Assembly (NCBI RefSeq): GCF_003086295.3 | Contig: NC_092042.1 | Coordinates: 44,514,137-44,578,136, forward strand | Origin: Arachis hypogaea | Taxonomy: Eukaryota; Streptophyta; Magnoliopsida; Fabales; Fabaceae | Direction: 5' to 3' | Length of the DNA stretch: 64,000 nucleotides | Shown here: piece by piece, positions 55,269-64,000 of the stretch | Layout: every line of letters begins with the position of its first letter | Numbering within the stretch: position 1 is the first letter of the stretch | Position numbers and translations under genes: made by a program | The notes under the pieces: generated by a model | The model's database searches: none | The model's input: only the letters and a program-made list of their open reading frames with translations | Told to the model about the DNA's origin: nothing

Positions 55269-56227
55269 TTCTTAGCAGGAGCCGCGATAAGATCCCTCCC
55301 TTCTATGCTACTTTAAGAAAGGGAAAATAGTTCGAATGGACGACAGAATGCGAACAAGCCTTCCAAGACTTTAAGAAGTTCTTAGGATAGCCACCTATCC
55401 TATCCCGACCACGAGAAGGAGAACCACTCATATTATATCTCGCAATAGGAAGCAGGGCAGTAGCGTCAGTACTGGTCAGAGAAGATGAAAACGGACAACA
55501 ACCCGTCTACTTCATTAGCAAAGCACTACAGGGATCCGAGCTAAACTATCAGAAAATAGAAAAATTTGCCTATACTCTCGTTCTAACATCTCGACGACTC
55601 CGCCCTTACTTCCAGGCCCACACCATTAAAGTTCGAACTAACCAGCCATTAAAAGGAATATTGCAGAAAACAGATCTGGCAGGTAGAATTCTATAATTGG
55701 CAGTCGAGTTGTCAGAGTTTGACCTCCAATATGAAGCTCGGACGGCCATCAAATCACAGTATCTGGGCGACTTTATTGCAAAATTCATAGATGCCCTAGA
55801 AACCCCCACAGAATGGAATCTTTACGTGGACGGTTCTTCAAATAAAATTGGAAGCAGTGCAGGCGTGATAATAGAAAGCGACCAAGGAACCCAAGTTGAG
55901 CTTTCCCTCAAGTTCGGGTTCCCGGCCTCAAACAACCAGGCAGAATATGAAGCATTATTAGCTGGTTTGAAGCTGGCTAAAGAGGTCGGAGCTCGAAAAC
56001 TTAACATTTACAGCAATTCGCAAGTGGTCACATCACAAATAACAGGGAGCTACCAAGCCAAAGATCCCACCATGAAAAAGTATTTGGATAAGACCAAGGA
56101 ACAGCTCGGACAAATCGGGGAATACAAGATCTGCCACATACCCCGTGAGCAAAATGCCTGAGCTGACGCACTCTCAAAACTAGCCAGCACCAAACCAGGG
56201 GGCAACAATAGAAGCCTCATCCAGGAA
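55269..56227 (+). pseudogene. Tat-B RNase H plus second RNase H
   Basis: The RT-linked RNase H is recognisable (YLAIGSRAVASVLVRED, FISKALQGSELNYQKIEK) with stops near 55313, 55390 and 55695. The second, archaeal-type RNase H (about 55815-56200) has LYVDGSSN, NNQAEYEALLAGL, YSNSQVV and ADALSKLAS. The third motif has AAT (Asn) at 56015-56017 where Tat-A has Asp (CSDSQVV), so a catalytic residue is lost. A TGA at 56159-56161 precedes the last motif. Confidence 0.85.
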
Positions 56228-57528
56228 ATGTTACAGAACCCATCAATCTCGAAAGCAGAAAAAGTCCTAACCATAACAGGCCAGGACCAAGGATGGATGA
56301 TGCTCATAATCAACTACCTCAAAACAGGAATGCTCCCCACAGAAAAAATGGAAGCAAAGAAGATAAAAAGGGAGGCACAGTACTACACCATCATAAACAA
56401 CATCCTGTACAAAAGAGGGATCTCGGTACCATTACTAAAATGCGTGCCGACCTCCCACACCAGGGAAGTGTTAGAAGAGGTACACGGTGGAATTTGTGGC
56501 AATCATCTCGGAGCATGGGCTCTCGCCAAAAAGATACTTCGGGCAGGGTTTTATTGGCCAACCTTACAAAAAGAATCTACAGAATTTGTAAAGACATGTC
56601 CACCATGTCAGAAACATGCCAACTTCCACATCGCCCCGCCAGAAGAACTCATTAGCGTGACTTCGCCTTGGCCGTTCGCAAAATGGGGACTCGACCTTCT
56701 CGGTCCCTTTCCCTAGGGATCAGGGCAAGTTAAATTCCTCATAGTAGGGGTAGATTACTTTATAAAATGGATCGAGGCAGAACCCCTAGCCAATGCCACC
56801 GCCCAAAGAAGCCGAAAATTTTTATATAGAAACATTGTCACGAGGTTCGGAGTCCCATATTCAATAACCACAGACAATGGCACCCAATTCACAGACGCAG
56901 GCTTCAGAAAATTAGTAGCCGACTTGAATATAAAGCACCAGTACACCTTTGACGAACATCCACAAGCCAATGGACAGGCCGAAGCCGCCAACAAAGTCAT
57001 ATTGGCAGGGTTAAAACGAAGACTGCAAGATGCAAAGAGAGCCTGGGCAGAGGAGCTTCCACAGGTTCTATGGGCATATCGAACGACGCCACATTCCACC
57101 ATAAAGGAATCCCCTTTCTGATTAGCATACGGAATGGAGGCAATGATTCTAGTAGAAATTGAAGAAGGATCGCATAGAGTAGTCCATTATAATAAGGGAG
57201 CAAAGTCCCAACTTCAGAGGGAAGAACTCGACCTACTACCTGAAATCCAAGAAAGAGCTCGGATCAGAGAAGAAGCTCTAAAACGTTGAATGGCTTCCAG
57301 ATATAATCAAAGGGTAGTACCAAGAAGTTTCGCTGAGAACGATCTCATCTTAGTCCGAAACGACATTGGAGCGACTCGGCCCAGATAAGGGAAGCTGGCA
57401 GTAAACTGGAAAGGACCTTACCGAGTCATAGAAGTACTTGGGAACGGCTACTACCGACTGTCCGAACTCGATGGACGAGAGCTTCTCAAAGCATGGCACG
57501 CTTGCAACCTAAGAAGGTACTACAGCTA
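56228..57528 (+). pseudogene. Tat-B integrase
   Basis: HHCC zinc region (VHGGICGNHLGAWALAKK, CPPCQKHANFH), core with WGLDLLGPF, TDNGTQF and NGQAEAANK, and a C-terminal GPYRVIEVLGNGYYRL segment ending at 57526-57528. Stops at 56714-56716, 57119-57121, near 57287 and near 57388 interrupt one continuous frame. Confidence 0.9.
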
Positions 57529-57567
57529 GAAAAGGCAACGGATCTAACTAGTGGATGTGCTCTTTTT

Positions 57568-57592
57568 CCTGAAAAGGTTTTTTAATGAGGCA
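57568..57592 (+). promoter_or_regulatory. Short hairpin plus AAGGTTTTTTAATGAGGCA
   Basis: CCT-GAAA-AGG (57568-57577) followed by a T-run and AATGAGGCA, 40 bp after the integrase stop. The same tail follows two hairpins in the outer copia 3' UTR. Confidence 0.65.
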
Positions 57593-57989
57593 CCATGTTG
57601 AGATCTAGGTCATGCCCGACTTAAAGGGATAAGAAAATTCCCACATGTATATATTTGCATTTTTTCTTTGAATAAAGTCTATTTAGATATTCTACAAAGA
57701 ATCCAAGACGCATTAATCTGAAGTATTCATCATCCGATTATAAAGCGACAGGTCGGCAGAAAGTGAAAAACAATTTCACTGCACGACCACGATAAAGATA
57801 AATCGTCCGATAAAGGTGAAAACGTGATTCACCCAAAGAACGATCTAAAGATGCCAACCACTTTCTACAAATCGGCAAAGATGAACACAGAATAATGTAA
57901 GAAGTTATCGAAAGTGATCTAAAAAAGAACCTGACGAGGTCTTAGGGATCGCTAAAATAATAACTTAAGGACTGGTCGAACGAACCAAG

Positions 57990-58740
57990 TCAACCCAAGT
58001 TATACGTAAACCTTGGAAAGAGGTTTGGCCAACCCTATTAAAGAGGATTACTTTAACTTAGAAGGGCCTGACATAACAAAGTCAGCCCAAAACAAAAAGT
58101 TATACATGTAGTCCCTGAAAGAGATCTGACAAAGATCCAAGAAAGAGGACTACAAAAAATAACTTAAAGGAGACCGACATAACCAAGTCGGACTCCTATC
58201 ACCAAAAAGTTATACAAGTAGTCCCTGAAAGAGATCTGACAAAGATCCAAGAAAGAGGACTACAAAAAATAACTTAAAGGAGACTGACATAACCAAGTCG
58301 GACTCCTACCACTAAAAAGTTATACAAGTAGTCCTTGAAAGAGATCTGACAAAGATCCAAGAAAAAGGACTACAAAAAATAACTTAAAGGAGACCGACAT
58401 TACCAAGTCGGACTCCTACCACTAAAAAGTTATCAAAGTAATCCCTGAAAGAGACCTGACAAAGGTCCAAGAAAGAGGATTACAAAAATAACCTAGAAAG
58501 AGATCGACCTAATGAAGTTGATCTCCTACAAACAAGTTATAAAAGTAATCCCTGAAAGAGACCTGACAAAGGTCCTAGAAAGAGGATTACAAAAATAACT
58601 TGGAAAGAGGTCGACCTAACGAAGTTGATCTCCTACAAATAAGTTATAAAAGTAATCCCCGAAAGAGACCTGACAAAGGTCCAAGAAAGAGGATTACAGA
58701 AATAACTGAAAGGGGGACCAGCGCAAAAGAACCACCAAGA
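57990..58740 (+). repeat. Tandem array of about 110-bp units, each with two hairpins
   Basis: Units start (GTTATA) at 58099, 58209, 58319, 58429, 58536 and 58643, with a degenerate unit before 58099. Hairpin A has outer arms GTAGTCC/GGACTAC and inner arms GATC/GATC in units 1-3, and GTAATCC/GGATTAC with GACC/GGTC in units 4-6. Hairpin B pairs CCGAC or CTGAC with GTCGG in units 1-3 and GAGATCGAC with GTTGATCTC in later units. It lies between integrase and the antisense gene. Confidence 0.9.
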
Positions 58741-59164
58741 AACAAGTTGGACCCATAAGTCACAACCTCAAAGGATCCAAGCTACAAACAATAAAACAAA
58801 GCAATCCGAGGAGGTCGAGATACAAGATTTCAAACATCAGTAGAAAACTGAAAAGATGCCAAGTCAAAAAACTACCTCTATTACTCTACAAAAGTTATAA
58901 GGCCCCAGAACAGCGGCCATCAACACCTGCTAAAGATAGCGAGCTACTTTTTGTTTTTCAAAATAAAGTTGCTAAAACAAGCAACTAGAAACCGTCAGCA
59001 AAACAAACAAAGTTTTAAAAAGCCCACAAGCCGGGCCAACTACATAAATATCTAGAAAGAGATCAGCAAGCATCAGGAGCCTTCTTGGCATCATCAGGAC
59101 AAGGAGAAGGAGGACGAGTCTGAATAGGCACGGCATCTATAGTTCCATCCTCCCGGTTCAGAAC
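58741..59164. other. Non-coding spacer downstream of the hairpin array
   Basis: No ORF seen. It lies directly 3' of the antisense gene's stop and may be its 3' UTR. Confidence 0.5.
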
Positions 59165-60971
59165 CTAGCAATCCGAATCAGGTGCAACCGGAGGAACAGA
59201 AGAGGTCGACACTTTGGCAGAGGACACAGGAGGAAGATCAGCATCATCATCACCATCGTCATCAGGGACAATCTTGCCATCCCTGACAATATTGTCCAGG
59301 CTGAAAGGGGTGAGATCGGCCTCGGGAGCAATGACCCGAACTTGCTCCTTCAAGTTCTCGTAAGCAGCAGTCACGCTGCCAACAAGATGACCTTGGAGCT
59401 CAGAATGATCTTCCCGGGCATTGTTCAACTCCTCCCTCAGGTGCATCACCTCCCGATAAGTCGTAACGTAACTCTCCTTATGCATCAAGGCTGTGTCCTC
59501 GGCCAATCTCAAAGAAGCCGCTAGTGAAAGGGAACTCGCCTTCTCATTCTCTAGATCCTTCTCCAACTTGGTCACCTTTAATTCAAGCTCCTCCTTCAGC
59601 CCCTTCATCCGGTCAAACTCCTACTTTGCCTCCTCCATAAATGCTTTGGTAGCATGGAGAGGAAGATTCTGAGTAGTCCGATGTATAGCAGCCGACATAT
59701 ATGCCATCTTTACATGATTTCGGGCCATAAACTCCAGATGATTGAGAATGGACACATCGTCCATAGAGATGGTACCATAGGGCCCGATTTGTTGATCTAC
59801 AAACTCAATGGCATTGAAATCAGGGGCATTGAGGTCGAAGGGCTCAGCCGTCTTTTGCTTCTTATTTGGAGGGGCAGCAGATGGAGCGGCAGAAGTAGGG
59901 TGAGGATCCACCAAGCGGACCCGAGGTGTTGGGATCACCTTCTTCACCCCAGGGGAACTCAGCACTGATGGCTTCTCGCGCACTTGGGAGGACCCCTCCC
60001 CAACCGCCTTGGCAGCAATATTTCTGGCAGCAGTCGCCTTCTGCGCCCTCTTAAAAGCTTTCATAGATTCGTTATTCTTCATTGCCTCTGCAAATAATAC
60101 AGAAAGTTAAGCTACAAGTCGGACAAATCGGAAGGACAGCTACAAGCAATATAAATAGATAAAAAAGGAAACACAAAATACCCAACTCAGTTTGAAGAAG
60201 AGAGGGATTAGTTAGAAATTTCTTTGTGTCGAGATGGAGAGGTTGCCCCCAGTGTTCTTTCAAGACAGTCACAAAGGCTCGCTCAGCCTCATCCAACATT
60301 TCCCACGTATATCGGGACACCCTCACATTCTTTTGCCATTCCAAGGGAAAAGCAGGCTCGTCATTTTCGTCCAGAAAGAAGGGCCGAGCTCCTTCAATAG
60401 CTCGGACCTTGAAAAAGTAGGTTTTAAAGTCACGGAATGACTCGTCAAACATGGAAAAGACCTTCTTTCCCTGGGTAGAGCGAAAGGAGACCCAAGCTGC
60501 CCTCTTTTTCACCACTCCGGGCTTAGTCAAGACAAACAGATAGAAAAAGAGAGATTGAGAAGCAAGGATACCAAAACCATTGCACAACAATTGAAAAATC
60601 TTTATGAAACCCCAAGAATTAGGGTGAAGTTGAGAGGGAGCAACATTACAAGACCATAACAGGTCGGTTTCAAATTGAGTAAAAGGAAGGGTAATACCCA
60701 GCGGACCAAAGAAAAAGTCATAAACATAGAAGAAAGGGCGATCGTCAACAACCCGAGTAGAGAAGCAGACTCTCTCTTCGGAGGAGGGAGGGACAAGTTC
60801 ATTGTTCTTCTCATCACCTGGATTACTACAGACCCTATGAAACTGCCTAAGCTGCGCGCAAAACTCGGAATCAACCAAGGAGACACACATAAGGACCATT
60901 GAGTCCACCCAATCAGCCATGCCCTCAGGAACCCGGGAAGACATCTCTACAACGTTATTGCGAGAAGACAT
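59165..60971 (-). pseudogene. Antisense two-exon gene of Tat-B (putative gypsy-type transposon domain)
   Basis: Exon 1 is 60182-60971 and exon 2 is 59165-60087; the 94-bp intron (60088-60181) has GT-AG ends and keeps frame, giving about 570 codons. Exon 1 carries the domain seen in antisense ORFs of Tat/Retand elements: FFFGPLGITLPF, NVAPSQLHPNSWG, FYLFVLTKPG and WVSFRSTQG. Exon 2 is basic, then FDLNAPDFNAIEFVD, then a long coiled coil (KGLKEELELKVTKLEKDLE...) and an acidic DDDGDDDAD tail. One in-frame TAG (59621-59623) breaks it. Its transcript would be antisense to the element. The function is unknown. Confidence 0.78.
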
Positions 60972-62025
60972 GAGACCAACTAAATCCTACAATAAGAAAA
61001 GAAGAGTGGATTACTAGAAAAGCATCTCGTACAAGGGGCAAAAACAACTCGACGGACGAACAAAAAAGGAAAACTCCAAGATTCAAACCAAAATCCTGGG
61101 GCATCCTTTGGAGGCAGTAAACAGGCAAGGTTTTCAAGTTGTTTCTATAGCCTACATCCCGGAACTCATCAAAAAGAAAATAAAATCCTGAAAGAAACAA
61201 AAGAAGCAAAAAAAATGCAAAAACACCACCCTCCTACAGTTTATCAGAAAAAGCATCGCTCCTACAGTTTATCAGTGAAAAACACTACTGCTACAGTTTA
61301 TCAGAACACCAAAAGGACTAAGAAGAAAAACAGCAAAGGCGCAAACTTTTTTGAAATCAAGTAAAAAATCATCAGCAAAAGCACAGGCAGAAACGGCGGT
61401 AACATGCAAAAGAAAAAGATTCAAGCAAACAAAGAAGAGATTCGCACCAAAAAAGGGGAAAAATCCAGAGCATGCAACAAGTCAAACATGATAAAAATAA
61501 AAGATCCAAACTTTCTCTAAAAGGAAGATCAAAAGGAAAACTCCATCGCAAAGTCAAAAATAAACAAGGAAACACGAAATGGGACTAACCTAGAGACAAA
61601 AGAAGCTTCGAGGAAAAGATTGGAAGCGCATAAACAAAGGTTGCCTAGAAAATCGCCAAGTGACGCTGCAACACAAGAAAGCAGAAGCGCAAACGAAAGA
61701 CAGAGAGCAGATGAGAGAAACATAAAACGAGAGAGTAAAGGGAGAAGTTACGAAGAAGAAATGAAGAAGAAAAACCATTTTTGATCGAGAAAAATCAAAA
61801 TAAAGCCAAGAGAGAATGGGGGCAATTAATGCCAATTAAATGCAGATGTTAAAACCGCTTGCGTTCCGAAAAAAGTGCTAATACAAAAGCGCGCGCTTTT
61901 AGAGAAAAATGTTCTACATTCAAAAAAGACTCTACAAAGAAAGGAATCGACAAAATGCTTGAGTTCGACTTCACTGAAGAAGGACCGAAGTCAAGGACTC
62001 GACCTCCAAAGGAAGAACCGAGCTC
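60972..62025. other. Likely promoter and leader region of the antisense gene
   Basis: A-rich on the plus strand with no supported coding region. A triplicated CTACAGTTTATCAG word lies at about 61236-61303. Confidence 0.45.
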
Positions 62026-62037
62026 AAGCAGGGGCAC
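62026..62037 (+). other. Tat-B polypurine tract
   Basis: Purine-rich AAGCAGGGGCA directly before the 3' LTR. Confidence 0.6.
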
Positions 62038-62577
62038 TGTTCATACCCTGAGTCGAGCTATCCGACCCGGGATGATTGGAGATAAAGTGACCAACCTCTT
62101 CAGGTCAGACTATCGGATCTCTTCTTAAAGAGCTCGGCCAAATCGACATAAGAGCCCAGTAAAGGGCCCAAATAGAGGAGCACGACCCAAATCCTAAGGC
62201 GGCCTAAGCCTATAGAGATAAAGGCGGTTCCGTTGAAAGATACGCTGACCTCAGCTCAATGCTAAAGATAAAGATAAGATAACTAACTTATCTTATCCAA
62301 AGGTCACATCTCACCATTATAAATAACATGGAGTACCCAAGTATAACTCATACTCTGATTCTACATAAAATCTGCTTAATACCCTTGCTAACTTAAGCAT
62401 CGGAGTCCCTTGCAGGTACCCCCCACCCTTCGGTGACAAAGGATCAGCAGCACATTCAGTCCAACAAGTCGAACGCACCAGCTCCGGCCGCTATTCACTA
62501 GCCGGACACATCGGTTCCGACCAGCACAGAAGATCTCGTCCGAGATCAACCTACAGCTTCAGGTAACCCTCAGAACA
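62038..62577 (+). repeat. Tat-B 3' LTR
   Basis: 540 bp, TGTTCATACC to CAGAACA, with the TCGGAGTCCC-TTGCAGGT block at 62400-62417. Confidence 0.95.
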
Positions 62578-62582
62578 GTTAT

Positions 62583-64000
62583 TAAACCAAGCAATCAACC
62601 TTTCTTACAAACGTTTTGGTTGTCATAAGTAACAAACCCCTAAATAAATTGATAACCGAAGTATTTAAACCTCGGGTTGTCTTCTCAAGGAATTGCAGGG
62701 AGGTGTATTCTTATTATTGGTTAGGAGTTTTGTAAATTGGGGGTTTTGAGAATGATGAACGAGTATGATAAATGACAAGTAAAATAAATAAATGACTATA
62801 AAATAAACTCTTGGCAAGGTATGAGAAATTGGAAGTCCTATCCCAGTTATCCTTATCAATTGTGATGAGAATTGGTTTTTTCTCCCACTATATTAACCTC
62901 TAACTATGAAGGTAAGTTAAGTGGAAGAACTAATTTGAATCCTCAAATTCCAGTCTTTCCTTGGGAAAAGTTAGAATTATTGGATCTCGAATTAATCCTT
63001 GAAAAATTCCAATTTTCAGTCAACACCTCGAGTTTGATAACTCAAGCGTCACCAATTATTTAACCTAAGCCAAAAGGAAAAATTCTAAATTAAATTGAAA
63101 GCATTCATGTAACTAAAGCAATCATAAATCTGACACATATCAAATTACGTCTAAACATAAATTCAAGTCATAACATGGAAATGTTCATAAGCCAATTGGG
63201 CAACATAATTCAAATACAAATAAAAGTATTAGAGTAAATAAAAGTAGAAAATAAATATTGAAGGAACATAGAACCTGGAATGAAGATGAATTGAACTAAA
63301 CTAATAGAAATCCTAAAATCCTAAATCCTAAGAGATAGGAGAGAATCTCTCTTTCTAGAAACTACATCTAAAACTAAAAATTGTGAGTTATGAAAGCATG
63401 ATAATGAATTAATGAATTCCCCCACTTTATAGCCACTGGTCTGTGTTTTCTGGGCCACAAACTGGGTCAGAAACAACCCAGAAGTCGCTGATTGTGAAAT
63501 CTGGTCCGTACAGGTCGCGGCAAAGTGACACGGAGGCGTCGTCCACACGTCCGCGCGGATTGAAGTTCGCAAATGCGACATGTCCGCGTGGAGCGCGCGT
63601 TCTCGTCGCCTATCTGTATGGCCACTATGGCAAATTATATATCAAATCGAAGCCCCAGACGTTAGCTTTCCAATGCAAGTGGAACCACATCATTTGGACT
63701 TCTATAGCTCAAGTTATGATCATTTTAATGCGAGAGGGTCAGGTTGACAGCTTTGCAGTTCCTTCAACTTCTTGTATTCCTTCCACTTTTGCATGCTTCC
63801 TTTCCATCCTCTTAACACACATATCAAGGCATCTAATGGTAATAAGAGAGGATTAATATTAGCAAATATAAGACCAAAGAAGTATGTTTTCAATCATAGC
63901 ACAAAATCGGGAAGGAGAATGTAAAACCATGCAAATCATATGAATAAGTGGGCAAAGGCTTGATAAAAACCACTCAATTGAGCACAAGATAAACCATAAA
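62583..64000 (-). repeat. 5' LTR of the second non-autonomous element, second part
   Basis: Continues the LTR interrupted at 51827. It matches 45796 to about 47243, with TATA at 63420-63434 and the CpG cluster at about 63525-63610. The window ends about 14 bp before the expected LTR edge. Confidence 0.88.

Larger units (their letters stand above)
51828..62577 (+). mobile_element. Tat-type gypsy retrotransposon B
   Basis: 10,750 bp. LTRs 51828-52362 and 62038-62577; TSD gttac (51823-51827) and gttat (62578-62582), one transition apart. Internal order: gag, protease, RT, RNase H, second RNase H, integrase, tandem hairpin array, antisense spliced gene, PPT. This full Tat layout with an antisense ORF is known for the lineage. 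About 25 LTR differences by eye (about 4.6%). The sense genes carry many stops. Confidence 0.95.
45733..64000 (-). mobile_element. Second non-autonomous gypsy element (runs off the window)
   Basis: The left (3') LTR is 45733-47257. The right (5') LTR starts at 51767, is split by Tat-B, and resumes at 62583. The window ends about 14 bp before its expected end. On the minus strand: primer site (51746-51763), a gag-like Tyr/Pro-rich ORF, a CpG-rich cluster, PPT words, 3' LTR. No protease, RT or integrase is present. The TSD candidate ggaac (45728-45732) cannot be checked because the other copy lies outside. LTR difference is about 4% by eye, including a roughly 33-bp deletion in the right copy. 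Confidence 0.85.

Noticed and set aside
61372..61835. Cys/Leu/Phe-rich membrane proteins on the minus strand
   Set aside because: They are reverse reads of A-rich leader DNA upstream of the antisense gene and overlap in two frames.

Overview
This is a plant nuclear window: one spliced host gene sits in a thick layer of nested transposable elements. The gene is legume-like, and the dispersed GGCGTTAAACGCC palindromes in the gypsy elements point to peanut (Arachis) or a close relative. That organism call is an inference without a database search. No CRISPR, operon or bacterial feature is present.

Layout. 1-368 is the right end of a Tat-type gypsy LTR inserted in a minus-strand LINE (369 to about 3400). 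A SINE with its own target duplication lies at 3548-3759. The host gene is at 4854-9073 on the minus strand: ten coding exons that join in frame into a 439-residue EMSY-LIKE chromatin reader (ENT plus Agenet/Tudor). At 9868-26976 a copia element (TSD atttc) has a second, SIRE-type copia element (9927-21218, TSD gaagt) inserted in its 5' LTR. At about 27142-28233 two long inverted arms flank a fragment of an mTERF gene, which looks like a Pack-MULE-type DNA transposon. Tat-type gypsy element A (28994-45359) is interrupted by a minus-strand, non-autonomous Athila-like element (33529-43778, TSD caaag). A second non-autonomous minus-strand gypsy element starts at 45733 and runs off the window. Its 5' LTR is split by Tat-type gypsy element B (51828-62577, TSD gttac/gttat).

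How the parts relate. The Tat and copia elements carry recognisable gag, protease, reverse transcriptase, RNase H and integrase, all broken by stops or frameshifts. The two minus-strand gypsy elements keep LTRs, a tRNA-Asp-type primer site and gag-like proteins but no polymerase or integrase, so they would depend on proteins made elsewhere. By eye the paired LTRs differ by about 1.5% (Athila-like), 2.5% (SIRE), 3% (outer copia), 4% (second non-autonomous element) and 4.6% (Tat-B). This broadly fits the nesting, within counting error.

The most interesting signals are non-coding. Tat-B has a tandem array of about 110-bp units, each with two hairpins whose arms change together between units. The Athila-like element has 31-bp-period palindrome arrays in four places. 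A hairpin plus AAGGTTTTTAAYGAGGCA module occurs twice in the outer copia and once in gypsy Tat-B. The two non-autonomous gypsy elements share a U3 layout (a conserved block, a CpG-rich cluster, then TATA). Tat-B also carries a spliced antisense gene.
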